Both the position numbers and the translations under genes were made by a program. DNA of 64,000 bases from Cellulomonas sp. Root485. GTDB lineage: Bacteria > Actinomycetota > Actinomycetes > Actinomycetales > Cellulomonadaceae. Location: the NCBI RefSeq assembly GCF_001426705.1, contig NZ_LMFC01000003.1, positions 384,981 through 448,980 of the forward strand. Direction: 5' to 3'. Of this stretch, positions 15,987 to 24,706 are shown piece after piece. The notes under the pieces are model-generated. The model had not been told where the DNA came from, searched no databases, and saw nothing but the letters and a program-made list of their open reading frames with translations. Within the stretch, counting starts at the first letter, position 1. The number at the start of each line of letters is the position of its first letter.

Positions 15987-16011
15987 AGTTCGGACGTCCG
16001 AACTCATGCTA
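15987..16011 (-). promoter_or_regulatory. mntH promoter with perfect 18-bp palindrome
   Basis: AGTTCGGACGTCCGAACT at 15987-16004 is its own reverse complement. On the minus strand TAGCAT (complement of 16006-16011) serves as -10 box, placing the transcription start inside the palindrome and about 27 bases before the ATG. A metal-sensing repressor of the MntR/DtxR type is the natural candidate. The sequence is not the DtxR iron box. Confidence 0.8.
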
Positions 16012-16236
16012 GCGGACATACGGAACACTCGCGGCCCGGCGGGGTGCGACCACGAGCGGTCGACCGGAGGCGCCGGTGTGCCGGACGGCGATGCGCGGCG
16101 AGCGGCGAAGCTGGCGGTCCACGTGACGCGTCGAAGTGGACGCCGTGTGTGCGGCAAGCCGCTGCGAGGGCGAGGTCGGTCTGAGGCGTGGTGTGTGCCG
16201 GCGGCGTCGCGCGGGTGCGGGGCAACGCCGCGCTGG

Positions 16237-16869
16237 TCAGGCCGCCGTCGGGACCTCGCGCTCCCAGCCGTCGGACGTCGACCGGAACCCGACGCGCTCC
16301 AGGTACGCGCGCGACTCGGGGGCGGGTGCCCCACCGACCACCAGGCGGCGGAACCCGTGCGCGGCGAACACGCCGCTGTCCCGGTACACGAACTCGCCGG
16401 GCGTGAAGTCCCGGTACCGCGGCGTGACGTAGTCGAGGTCCACGCGGCCGACCCCGTCACCGGCGGACCGGACCACGACGGCGCCGACCAGCTCGTCGCC
16501 GCGCACGACGACGAACGCGGCGGACGGAGCAGGGTCGGCGGCGACGAACGCGGGGTGGAACCGGGCGATGTCGGGGGCGTGGGTGTCGAGCAGGTGGCGC
16601 AGGACGGAGTCGTCGGCGGGGACCTCGAGCACGCCGTAGACCTGTGCGTCGTGCCGCTCCCGGTGCAGCCGGAACAGCCAGTAGACGTCGATGACGGCGA
16701 TGACCCCGTTCATCACGGCGAACGGCCAGATGCCGACGATCGTGTTGTAGACCGTGGCGATCACGGCCCCGGCCAGGTTCAGCCATCGGAAGCGCAGCAC
16801 GCGCGCCTGCGTGAGCGAGACGATGACCAGCAGCGAGCCGGCCCAGCCGACGATCTCCAACCACACCAT
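16237..16869 (-). CDS. YgjV-like membrane protein with GNAT-like C-terminal domain
   Basis: A 210-residue protein. Residues about 1-80 hold three hydrophobic segments (MVWLEIVGWAGSLLVIVSLT; WLNLAGAVIATVYNTIVGIW; FAVMNGVIAVIDVYWLF), as in YgjV-family inner-membrane proteins. The rest is a soluble domain with the order AAFVVVRGDELVGAVVV, then DLDYVTPRYRD, then YLERVGFR, which matches an acetyltransferase fold. The ATG is supported by TACTCT six bases upstream (leaderless). The substrate is unknown. About 260 bp between this gene and mntH contain only the mntH promoter. Confidence 0.8.
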   Translation of the reverse strand: MVWLEIVGWAGSLLVIVSLTQARVLRFRWLNLAGAVIATVYNTIVGIWPFAVMNGVIAVIDVYWLFRLHRERHDAQVYGVLEVPADDSVLRHLLDTHAPDIARFHPAFVAADPAPSAAFVVVRGDELVGAVVVRSAGDGVGRVDLDYVTPRYRDFTPGEFVYRDSGVFAAHGFRRLVVGGAPAPESRAYLERVGFRSTSDGWEREVPTAA

Positions 16870-16996
16870 CTCGTGAGAGTAGCGACGGCGCAGGGACGAG
16901 CCGTCGTCGGAGGTGAGCGCATCCCCGGAGAGGCCCGCGACGCGCGTCGGCAAAAAGGGCTCGCCACCGCGGAGCGACAGGCGGATCGTGGACGAC

Positions 16997-18100
16997 ATGA
17001 CGACGTGGTCGATCCGCGAGGTGCCCGTGACGGACACGCCCGAGGGGGCGTGGCTCCTGCACGGGTACACGGCCGCGATGAACGACGTGCTGCTCGACTC
17101 GTGGGGCAACCGCGACTTCGAGCGCACGGCCACGGAGATCCTGGGGTCGATGCACGACCAGCGCTACATCAGCAAGCCTCGCCTGGTCGCTGTGGCCGAC
17201 GACGAGCACGACTCCCCCGACCCGGACCGTGTGCTCGGCTACGCGATGGTGAACCTCCCGCTGCAGGACAACACGCACACGGCGCAGGTCGAGATCGGTG
17301 TCCGACCCGCGACGCGGCGACAGGGCGTCGGCTCCTCCCTCTATGACGCCGTCCTCACGCGGGTTCGCGAGGCGGGCAGGACCACCGTCACGGCGTCCAG
17401 CGACCAGCGGGCCGAACCACCCGAGGGACCGGGCACGCTCGCCGCGACGACCGGCGTCGGTCGGGTCACGGCCGACGACGACGGTCCGCGGTTCCTGGCA
17501 CAGCGAGGCTTCGCGCTGGAGCAGGTCGAGCGCTACTCGGTGTTCGACCTGCCCTTCGACGCGGACCTCGTCGCCAAGCACCGCGCCGAGGCCGAGGCGC
17601 ACGCCGGACCCGACTACCGCCTCGTGACCTGGCTCAGCCACGCGCCCGACGAGTGGGTGGACGAGTACGCCGTGCTGAACACGCGCATGAGCACGGACGC
17701 ACCACTCGGTGGTCTCGACCTCGAGGAGGACGTCTGGGACGCCGAGCGGGTCCGGGTCACGGAGCAGCAGTACCAGGAGCGGGAGCTCGAGCTGCTCGTG
17801 CTGGCCGCCGAGCACATCCCCACGCACACGCTCGCGGCGTTCACGTGCTTCATGGCGGTCCCCAACAGCGACGAGTTCGTGCACCAGGACGACACGCTGG
17901 TCATCAAGGAGCACCGCGGCAAGCGCCTCGGGATGCTGGTCAAGACGGCGAACCTGCAGCGCCTCGCGGCGGAGCGGCCCACCATCCGGCGCGTCGGGAC
18001 GTGGAACGCCGAGGAGAACTCCTGGATGCTCTCCATCAACGTGGCGCTGGGTTTCCGCCCGGCCGGCGGTTCCGGGGAGTGGCAGCTCAGGCTGAGCTGA
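16997..18100 (+). CDS. Tandem GNAT-domain acetyltransferase
   Basis: A 367-residue protein built of two GNAT-like halves. The first carries VEIGVRPATRRQGVGSSLYD, a good acetyl-CoA binding motif A. The second has VIKEHRGKRLGMLVKTANL and ends NVALGFRPAGGSGEW, as in mycothiol-synthase-like double GNATs. The ATG at 16997 was chosen because it starts the first beta strand; GTG codons at 16913 and 16988 are alternatives. The last 14 bases overlap the convergent SRPBCC gene. The substrate is unknown. Confidence 0.85.
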   Translation: MTTWSIREVPVTDTPEGAWLLHGYTAAMNDVLLDSWGNRDFERTATEILGSMHDQRYISKPRLVAVADDEHDSPDPDRVLGYAMVNLPLQDNTHTAQVEIGVRPATRRQGVGSSLYDAVLTRVREAGRTTVTASSDQRAEPPEGPGTLAATTGVGRVTADDDGPRFLAQRGFALEQVERYSVFDLPFDADLVAKHRAEAEAHAGPDYRLVTWLSHAPDEWVDEYAVLNTRMSTDAPLGGLDLEEDVWDAERVRVTEQQYQERELELLVLAAEHIPTHTLAAFTCFMAVPNSDEFVHQDDTLVIKEHRGKRLGMLVKTANLQRLAAERPTIRRVGTWNAEENSWMLSINVALGFRPAGGSGEWQLRLS

Positions 18101-18863
18101 CGCGGGACGACCCGCGCGGCACAGCCATCTCCCACCAGCGCGACCAGCGCTCGCGGATCTGCTCGAACGTCTCGTCGTCGAGCCCGTACGTGGACAGGAT
18201 CGCGTCGACCGTGCCGTGCGGCGGCGTGTGCGCGGCGGGGGTCTCCAGGAGGACCAGGAACATCTCGGAGATCCCGTGCAGCCGCAGGCCGAGCTGCAGC
18301 GGTGTCTCGTAGACGAGCGTGCCGCCGAGCAGGGTCCCGTCGGGCCGGCGCGCCTGCACGTGACCGCCGACGGGCACGCCGCGGATGCCGACGAGCCCGG
18401 CGCGGTCGAGCAGCCGGTCGGTGCGGTCGCCGGACGGCAGCCCGAACGTCGCCAGGGTCCGCCGCTCCTGGTCGGGGTGGACGGTCAGCGCGAACTGCAG
18501 CTGGTGGGCGTTCGCGATCCAGCCCTCGTCCCTCTCGTCGCGCACGCCGTCGAACGTGGCCATGCCCTCGTGGCTGCGGCGGGTGACGGTCAGGTGCGTG
18601 CGGTGGGGCTCGTGCGCGGCTGACCGCAGGGTGAGCCGGTCGTGGTGCGGCCAGCTCAGCGTGTGGATGGTCGCGTCGCCGACGACGTCCTGCGTCTCGA
18701 CGGCCGTGTCGACGAACGTGCGGACCTCGGCGTCCAGACCGTCGTGGTCCCACCCGTACCAGCGGCGCACCAGCGCCGGATCTCGCAGGGAGGCCCAGAC
18801 CTTCGACAGCGGTACGGCGATGTCGACCGACACGACCTCACGGAGCTCCAGCGTCATCGCCAT
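18087..18863 (-). CDS. SRPBCC (START-like) domain protein
   Basis: A 258-residue cytoplasmic protein. Its N-terminal half reads as a helix-grip fold (VVSVDIAVPLSKVWASLRDPALVRRWYGWD), the usual start of activator-of-Hsp90-like/polyketide-cyclase-like domains. The second half is a second such region or a partner domain (LLDRAGLVGIRGVPVGGHV) followed by a helical end. The start is uncertain: ATG at 18863 or 18857 (GAGGTG upstream), or GTG at 18884 with GGAGG nine bases before it. Ligand unknown. It is convergent with, and overlaps, the GNAT gene. Confidence 0.72.
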   Translation of the reverse strand: MAMTLELREVVSVDIAVPLSKVWASLRDPALVRRWYGWDHDGLDAEVRTFVDTAVETQDVVGDATIHTLSWPHHDRLTLRSAAHEPHRTHLTVTRRSHEGMATFDGVRDERDEGWIANAHQLQFALTVHPDQERRTLATFGLPSGDRTDRLLDRAGLVGIRGVPVGGHVQARRPDGTLLGGTLVYETPLQLGLRLHGISEMFLVLLETPAAHTPPHGTVDAILSTYGLDDETFEQIRERWSRWWEMAVPRGSSRVSSA

Positions 18864-18927
18864 CACCTCGGTGCTCGTCCACACGACCTGATCCTCCGAC
18901 CGTAGCCCGGTCGGCCGCCGACCGCGA

Positions 18928-19917
18928 TCAGGCGTCGAGGACCGCGAGCGCGTCCGGCTCCACACCGAGCTCCACGATGTCGCCCACGGTCCACCGCCCA
19001 CCGACGGGTCCGAGCGCGGTGACCACGCCGATCCCGTCGACGTCGACACGGACCTCGGACCGTCCTCGTCGCGACGAGACCCCGCGCACGGTGCCCTTGG
19101 CGACGCCGGTGCGCCCGACGACGAACGCGCCTTCCGCGAGCGCGAGGGTCGCGCCGGACGGCGACACGTCGAGGGCGTCGCGCAGGGGCGCCGCGGCGGG
19201 GCTGTCGAGCGGAACGAAGGCTTCGTAGCCGAGGAACGACGCGACCTCACGGGTGGCCGGCCGGACCCAGAGGTCCGCGGGCGCGTCGACCTGGAGGAGC
19301 CGGCCGGCGGCCATGACGGCGACGCGGTCGGCGACGGCGAAGGCCTCGTCCTGGTCGTGGGTGACGAACACGGCGGTGGTGCCGGTGGTGACGAGCGCAG
19401 CGCGCAGGTCGACGGCGAGCCGTTCGCGCAGGGCGCGGTCGAGGGCGGACAGGGGCTCGTCGAGAAGCAGGAGCCGGGGTGCGGGGGCGAGCGCGCGGGC
19501 CAGGGCGACCCGCTGACGCTCGCCGCCGGACAGGGTCGCGATGCCGCGGTCCTCGTAGCCGGACAGGCCGACGAGCTCGAGCAGCTCCGCGACGCGAGCG
19601 GCCGAGCGGGCCGGCAGACCGTAGGCGACGTTCCCCCCGACGGTCCGGTGCGCGAAGAGCTGCCCGTCCTGGAACATCAGCCCGAACCCGCGCCGGTGCA
19701 CGGGGACGCCGGCGAGCGAGGCACCGTCCCAGGACACGGTCCCCTCCGCCAGCGGCTCCAGCCCGGCGACCGCGCGCAGCAGCGACGACTTCCCGCAGCC
19801 GGAGGGGCCGAGCAGGGCGACGACCGAACCGGGTGCCACGTCGAGCGAGACACCGTCGACCGCGGGCACCGCGCCGTACCTGACGACGACGTCCTGGAGG
19901 GACAGACCGTTCACCAC
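18928..19917 (-). CDS. thiQ: Thiamine ABC transporter ATP-binding protein
   Basis: A 329-residue ATPase. Walker A is GPSGCGKSS (residues about 37-45), the signature is LSGGERQRVALARALA, and Walker B is LLLLDEPLSALD followed by the switch His (VFVTHDQDE). It is longer than the 230-residue E. coli ThiQ because a C-terminal TOBE-like beta domain (about residues 250-329) is added, as in spermidine/iron-type importers. The GTG start overlaps the thiP end by seven bases. It powers import through ThiP. Confidence 0.88.
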   Translation of the reverse strand: MVNGLSLQDVVVRYGAVPAVDGVSLDVAPGSVVALLGPSGCGKSSLLRAVAGLEPLAEGTVSWDGASLAGVPVHRRGFGLMFQDGQLFAHRTVGGNVAYGLPARSAARVAELLELVGLSGYEDRGIATLSGGERQRVALARALAPAPRLLLLDEPLSALDRALRERLAVDLRAALVTTGTTAVFVTHDQDEAFAVADRVAVMAAGRLLQVDAPADLWVRPATREVASFLGYEAFVPLDSPAAAPLRDALDVSPSGATLALAEGAFVVGRTGVAKGTVRGVSSRRGRSEVRVDVDGIGVVTALGPVGGRWTVGDIVELGVEPDALAVLDA

Positions 19918-21656
19918 TCACCTCCGGCGCCGGGGGCGCGCAGTCGTTCGCAGGCGGCGACGATCCCCGCGGTGAGCACCGCGAGGACGACCGACGCGGC
20001 CAGCGCCATGCCGTAGGACTCCGGTCCGGGCCGGCCGATGAGCCGGAAGATCACCACGGGCAGGGTCGGCCGGTCGGGGCGGGCCAGGAACGACGTGGCG
20101 CCGAACTCCCCCAGCGACGCGGCGAACGCGAACCCGACCGCGAGGCCCAGCGACCGGCCGGCGATCGACAGGTCCACGGTCCGCAGCACGCGACCGGGCG
20201 TGGCACCCAGCGTGGCGGCCGCCTCGCGCAGGCGCGGGTCGATCGCGCGCAGCACCGGCAGCACCACTCGCACGACGAGCGGCACGGCGACGACCGCCTG
20301 GGCGATCGGCACCAGCAGCGGGCTGGTCCGCAGGTCGACGGGCAGCCCGAACGGGTGGTGCATGGACAGCAGGAACCCGAAGCCGACGGTCACCGCGGAG
20401 ACGCCGAGCGGCAGCATGAACAACGCGTCGAGCCCGGCGACCGCGCGGCGACCGACCGCACGGCGGGGCCGTCGGGACACCACGAGCGCGACGAGCCCGC
20501 CGACGACCAGCGCGATCATCGTGGCGTCGAGCGCGACCCGCAGGGAGTTCACCGTGGCCTGCCAGACCGTCACCGAGAGCGACCCGCCGGTGGTGCCCCA
20601 GCCACCGAGAGCCGTGTAGTGGTCGAGCCCCCAGCCGTCGCCGGTCCGCAGCGACCGCACGACCAGGTTGACCAGGGGCAGGGCCAGCAGGAGGACGACG
20701 AGCGCGGTCACGGCGGTGGCGACGAGGGTGAGCGCGTGCCCGTCGCCGGGCGGCATGCCGGCGGGCCGACGCAGCCGGAGCGGTCGGACGGAGGCGGACG
20801 GCAGGGTGAGCCCGAGCGCCTGCTCGCGGCGCGACCGTGCGCGGCCGGCGACGATCAGCGTCCCGGCGACGACGACGAGCTGCACGACGGACAGCACGGC
20901 GGCGGCGCGCAGGTCGAGGAACTGGGTCGTCTGGATCCAGATCTCGGTCTCGATCGTGCCGAACTGCAGACCGCCGAGCACCAGCACGGTCCCGAAGGCG
21001 GTCGCGCAGAACAGGAAGGCGAGCGACGCGGCCGACGCGATCGCGGGCGTCAGCTGGGGCAGGGTCACCGTGCGGAACGCCGTCCACGGCGACGCGCCGA
21101 GGGCCCGCGCGGCCTGCTCGGCGCGTGAGTCGAGCCGCTCCCAGAGCCCGCCGACCGCCCGCACGACGACCGCGTAGTTGAAGAACACGAGCGCGGCGAC
21201 GATGGCGGCGAAGGTGCCGTCGAGGTGCAGGAACCCGAGCGGCCCGCCGCTGACGAGCAACGACCGGAACGCGACGCCGACCACGACGGTCGGCAGCACG
21301 AACGGCACGGTGACGAACGCGCGGACCAGGGTGCGCCCGCGGAACGTGTGCCGGTACAGCACGTACGCGCCGGGCACCCCGAGCAGCACGCTCAGCACGG
21401 TCCCGAGGGTCGCCTGGGCGATCGTCAGCCCGACGATCCGCCACGTCCGCGGCCGCGAGAACACGTCGGCGAACCCGCTGAGGTCCAGCTGTCCGTCGAC
21501 GACGAACCCCTTCGCGATCATCACCGCGACGGGCCACGCGAAGAAGACGCCCAAGAAGATCAGCGGCAGAGCGACGGCTGCGGACCAGAACACGACGACA
21601 CGTCCCCGACCCGACGCTGCAGCAACGTCGGGCCGGGTGAGCGTCGAGAGGGACAT
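19911..21656 (-). CDS. thiP: Thiamine ABC transporter permease
   Basis: A 581-residue permease with about twelve membrane segments in two fused halves. Each half has an EAA-type loop facing the ATPase (EQAARALGASPWTAFRTVTLPQLTP in the first; REAAATLGATPGRVLRTVDL in the second). Double-length single-gene permeases are typical of ThiP and ferric FbpB-type systems. The thiamine assignment rests on the TPP riboswitch upstream. The ATG at 21656 lies two bases after the thiB stop. A GTG start slightly upstream is possible. Confidence 0.88.
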   Translation of the reverse strand: MSLSTLTRPDVAAASGRGRVVVFWSAAVALPLIFLGVFFAWPVAVMIAKGFVVDGQLDLSGFADVFSRPRTWRIVGLTIAQATLGTVLSVLLGVPGAYVLYRHTFRGRTLVRAFVTVPFVLPTVVVGVAFRSLLVSGGPLGFLHLDGTFAAIVAALVFFNYAVVVRAVGGLWERLDSRAEQAARALGASPWTAFRTVTLPQLTPAIASAASLAFLFCATAFGTVLVLGGLQFGTIETEIWIQTTQFLDLRAAAVLSVVQLVVVAGTLIVAGRARSRREQALGLTLPSASVRPLRLRRPAGMPPGDGHALTLVATAVTALVVLLLALPLVNLVVRSLRTGDGWGLDHYTALGGWGTTGGSLSVTVWQATVNSLRVALDATMIALVVGGLVALVVSRRPRRAVGRRAVAGLDALFMLPLGVSAVTVGFGFLLSMHHPFGLPVDLRTSPLLVPIAQAVVAVPLVVRVVLPVLRAIDPRLREAAATLGATPGRVLRTVDLSIAGRSLGLAVGFAFAASLGEFGATSFLARPDRPTLPVVIFRLIGRPGPESYGMALAASVVLAVLTAGIVAACERLRAPGAGGEW

Positions 21657-21658
21657 GG

Positions 21659-22681
21659 TCAGCCGATCACCGTCTCCGACCAGAGGGCCAGCCACGCCTC
21701 ACGGTTCTGGGAGATGTCCTCGGGCGCGACCTCGAACGGGTCGGTCGCCAGGGGCGCGAACGCGGTCCACTCCTCGGGCAGCGTGGCCGTGGGGCTCACG
21801 GGGTACATGTACATGGAGACCGGGATGTCGTCCTGGACCTCGTCGGACAGCAGGAAGTCGAGCAGCTGCTGCGCGCCGTCGGGGTTGGCTGCACCCTCCA
21901 GCACCCCGGCGTACTCCGTCTGCCGGAAGCACGTGTCGAGCAGGGCGCCGGTCGTCGGCTCCGTGCCGCCCTCGGGCACCGTGGACGGGGGCGACGACGC
22001 GTAGGACAGGACGATCGGGCGGGGACCGCCGCCACCGCCGCCGGAGAAGTCCGTGAAGTACGCGTCGGACCAGCCGTCGGCCACCTTCAGCCCGTTCGCC
22101 TTCAGCGCGGTCCAGTAGTCCACCCAGCCGTCCTCGCCGAACGCGCCGACGGTCGCCAGCAGGAACGACAGGCCCGGCGACGACGTCACGGCGTTGGGCA
22201 CGACGAGCAGGTCCTTGTACTCCGGCTCGGTCAGGTCCTCGAGGGTGACCGGCTCCGCGACGCCCTGGGCGGTGAACCAGGCGTGGTCGACGTTGATGCA
22301 GACGTCGCCGTAGTCGACCGGCACGAGGGCGCCCTCGAACGCGTCCGGGGCCTCGGTCGGTGCGACGACACCCTCGTCGACCGCCCGTGAGGCGAACGAG
22401 TTGTCGATGCCGAACACCAGGTCCCCGAGCGGGGCGTCCTTGGTGAGCACGAGCTGGTTCACCAGCGCGCCGCCGTCGCCGGGCTGCACGAGCTCCACCG
22501 TGAGACCGGACTCCTCCTCGAACGCGTCGAGGATCCCGTCGGACAGCACGAACGAGTCGTGCGTGACGAGCGTGACGGTGCCGGTCGACGCGCTGGGGGC
22601 GGCGTCGTCGGTGCCGATGGCCGAGCAGCCCGCCAGGGCAAGGACGCCGGCGACTGCGAGAAGCGAGTGGATCCTCGCCAT
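21659..22681 (-). CDS. thiB: Thiamine-binding lipoprotein of ABC importer
   Basis: A 340-residue extracellular solute-binding protein with a lipoprotein signal (LLAVAGVLALAGC, lipid-attached Cys at residue 19). The mature part follows ThiB closely in order: VTLVTHDSF near the start, GLTVELVQPGDGG, GDLVFGIDNS, then VDYGDVCINVDHAWF. The C-terminal part carries the helical closing region. The ATG has AAGGAGG ten bases upstream, but that ribosome site can be paired in a hairpin. It is first in the thiBPQ operon behind the TPP riboswitch. Confidence 0.92.
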   Translation of the reverse strand: MARIHSLLAVAGVLALAGCSAIGTDDAAPSASTGTVTLVTHDSFVLSDGILDAFEEESGLTVELVQPGDGGALVNQLVLTKDAPLGDLVFGIDNSFASRAVDEGVVAPTEAPDAFEGALVPVDYGDVCINVDHAWFTAQGVAEPVTLEDLTEPEYKDLLVVPNAVTSSPGLSFLLATVGAFGEDGWVDYWTALKANGLKVADGWSDAYFTDFSGGGGGGPRPIVLSYASSPPSTVPEGGTEPTTGALLDTCFRQTEYAGVLEGAANPDGAQQLLDFLLSDEVQDDIPVSMYMYPVSPTATLPEEWTAFAPLATDPFEVAPEDISQNREAWLALWSETVIG

Positions 22682-22691
22682 GGGTGTTGCT

Positions 22692-22712
22692 CCTCCTTGG
22701 TCGGAAAGGAGG
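22692..22712 (-). promoter_or_regulatory. Ribosome-site-hiding hairpin before thiB
   Basis: In the mRNA the ribosome-binding sequence AAGGAGG (complement of 22692-22698) can pair over all seven bases with CCUCCUU (complement of 22706-22712) around a seven-base loop. It is the likely output stage of the TPP riboswitch, controlling translation. A second small stem (22720-22736) lies between it and the riboswitch. Confidence 0.75.
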
Positions 22713-22753
22713 GGGTCATCGCGGGCAGCACCCGCGAGGACTGAGAAGCCCGA

Positions 22754-22854
22754 CTCCCTACGCCGGTATCAACCGGATCAGGTTCGAGGGTCTGCGGTGG
22801 TCCGCACTCTCAGCGTCCAGACCCCTGCGGGTCCGACGCTCCCCTGTCGTTCGC
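22754..22854 (-). promoter_or_regulatory. TPP (THI-box) riboswitch
   Basis: On the minus strand the conserved thi-box elements occur in order. GGGGAGCG (complement of 22847-22854) comes first and CTGAGAG follows near 22808-22813. Then come GAACCTGATC and GATACCGGCGTAGGGAG at the 3' side (complement of 22754-22791). These are the thiamine-pyrophosphate-binding core. A TAGGAT -10 box at the complement of 22859-22864 would start transcription at the riboswitch edge. High TPP would switch off thiBPQ. Confidence 0.96.
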
Positions 22855-22942
22855 GGTGATCCTACGCCGCCGCTGAGCAGCGCACGCGCGCGCACCGGGC
22901 TACGGTCGTCGCAGACCACGTCACCCACACCCGGAGGCTCCC

Positions 22943-23230
22943 GTGACCGACAAGCAGACCCAGTCCATCGTCGCCAAGCTCATCGGCGCGGCCGCCGCGT
23001 TCGGCGCCGCCCTCGTGGTCCAGAAGGTGCTCGGGCTGGCGTGGAAGGCGAAGACCGGGCACAAGCCGCCGGCCGCCGACGACCAGGGCGACGCCGGCCT
23101 GGCCGAGGTCGTCGCCGCCGCAGCCATCACCGGGGCGCTCGTCGCGATGTCCCGGGTGCTGGCCACCCGCGGCACCGCGCGGTTCACGGCGAAGGTCGAC
23201 GACGGCCCGGACCTCAACCCGCTGGACTGA
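22943..23230 (+). CDS. DUF4235 membrane protein
   Basis: A 95-residue protein with two hydrophobic segments (LIGAAAAFGAALVVQKVLGLAW and VVAAAAITGALVAMSRVLA), the exact layout of the actinobacterial DUF4235 family. Its function is unknown. The GTG start follows GGAGG by six bases. It is divergent from thiB and nearly abuts the convergent flavoprotein gene (9-bp gap). Confidence 0.9.
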   Translation: MTDKQTQSIVAKLIGAAAAFGAALVVQKVLGLAWKAKTGHKPPAADDQGDAGLAEVVAAAAITGALVAMSRVLATRGTARFTAKVDDGPDLNPLD

Positions 23231-23239
23231 CGCGACGGA

Positions 23240-24688
23240 CTACGGCGCCAGGCTCGGCGGCGCCATGATCCCGAACTCGCGCAGCACCCGCTTCGCGGCG
23301 TACCAGCCGCCGAGCCCGTGCACGCCGGGTCCCGGCGGGGTCGACGCCGAGCACAGGTAGACCCCGGCACGACCGGAGAAGTACGGGTCGAGCCGTCGGG
23401 TCGGCCGCGCGAAGAGCTGGCCGATGCTGGCGCGGCCCGCGGAGATGTCGCCGTCGACGTAGTTCTCGTTGTGGTCGCTCAGGTGGGCCGCGGGGATGCA
23501 CCGGGACGTGACGACGACGTCCCGGAACCCGGGGGCGTACCTCTCGATGTGCCGGGTGACGGCCTCGGTCACGTCGACATCGGAGCCGGCCGGCACGTGC
23601 GCGTAGGTCCACAGGGGGCGCCGGCCGTGCGCCTCACGCGTCGCGTCCACGACCGTCGGGTCGCTGACCAGCGTCATCGGCAGGTCCGCGTGCTCGCCGC
23701 GCGCGACCGCGTTCTCCGCGCGGGCCATCTCGGCGCGTGTGCCGCCGACGTGGACCGTGCCGGCCCGCCCGACGTCACGCACGGTCCACGGCACCGGACC
23801 GTCGAGCACGAAGTCGACCTTGGCCGCCGCGTCGCCGTACTCGAACGCGGCCAGCGCGTCCCGCGCCCGCGGGGGGATGCGGTGGCCGAGCACGTTGACG
23901 AGCGTGCGGGGGGTGGTGTCGAAGACGTAGCAGTGCGCGATCGGCAGGTCGGCCTCGCGGCGTACCCGGTGGTCGGTGCGGAGGATTCCGCCGTGCGCCT
24001 CCAGGTCCGCGACCAGTGCTGCAGTGATCGCCCCGGAGCCACCGCGCGGGATGGGCCAGCCACCCGCGGCGTGCGCGAGGGTGCCCAGCAGGAGCGCCGT
24101 GCCCGCGGCCGCGATCGACGGGAGCCGCGAGATCGCGTGCGCCGCGACACCGGTGAGCAGGGCGGGGGCGACGTCGCCGACGAACCGGCGGTCCCACGCG
24201 CGCGTGCCCTGCTCCAGGATGCCGAGCCCGAACCGCAGCGCGGCGCGGGGGTCGACCACGGGCACCGACCGCTTGTCGGACAGCGCCACCCGGACCGCGG
24301 CGGCCGCGTCGCCGCCGACCAGGGACCGCCAGACCGCACCGTCGACGCCGAGCTCCTCGACCGTGCGCTCCAGGTCCCGGTACGCCACCCCGGCCCGCGC
24401 GTCGGCGAGCGGGTGCGCGTACGACACCTCGGGCACCAGGAGCTCGACCCCGCGGGACCGCAGGTCGAAGCTCGCGAAGAACGGGGAGGCCCAGGCCATC
24501 GGGTGCACAGCGGAGCAGACGTCGTGCGTGACACCCTCGGCGAGGCCCAGGTCGAGGGTCCGCGCGCCGCCTCCGACGGTCGGCTGCGACTCCAGGACGG
24601 TCACGCGCAGGCCTGCGCGCGCGAGGGTGACGGCGGCGGCGAGCCCGTTGGGGCCCGAGCCGACCACCACCACGTCCGGTCGCGTCAT
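23240..24688 (-). CDS. Carotenoid-desaturase-like FAD-dependent oxidoreductase
   Basis: A 482-residue flavoprotein. The FAD-binding motif VVVVGSGPNGLAAAVTLARAG is at residues 5-25, followed by VLESQPTVGGGART. The C terminus carries STPPGPGVHGLGGWYAAKRVL, the usual second FAD contact of CrtI/phytoene-dehydrogenase relatives. No carotenoid genes are nearby, so the substrate is open. The start is 18 bp after the mrpG stop in the same direction, so it may be transcribed with the Mrp operon. Confidence 0.88.
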   Translation of the reverse strand: MTRPDVVVVGSGPNGLAAAVTLARAGLRVTVLESQPTVGGGARTLDLGLAEGVTHDVCSAVHPMAWASPFFASFDLRSRGVELLVPEVSYAHPLADARAGVAYRDLERTVEELGVDGAVWRSLVGGDAAAAVRVALSDKRSVPVVDPRAALRFGLGILEQGTRAWDRRFVGDVAPALLTGVAAHAISRLPSIAAAGTALLLGTLAHAAGGWPIPRGGSGAITAALVADLEAHGGILRTDHRVRREADLPIAHCYVFDTTPRTLVNVLGHRIPPRARDALAAFEYGDAAAKVDFVLDGPVPWTVRDVGRAGTVHVGGTRAEMARAENAVARGEHADLPMTLVSDPTVVDATREAHGRRPLWTYAHVPAGSDVDVTEAVTRHIERYAPGFRDVVVTSRCIPAAHLSDHNENYVDGDISAGRASIGQLFARPTRRLDPYFSGRAGVYLCSASTPPGPGVHGLGGWYAAKRVLREFGIMAPPSLAP

Positions 24689-24706
24689 CGCGCTGTCCTC
24701 CTGCCC

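Noticed and set aside
18928..22681. Iron(III) importer (FbpABC) instead of thiamine importer
   Set aside because: The layout would fit either, but the TPP riboswitch directly upstream and the ThiB-like motifs decide for thiamine.
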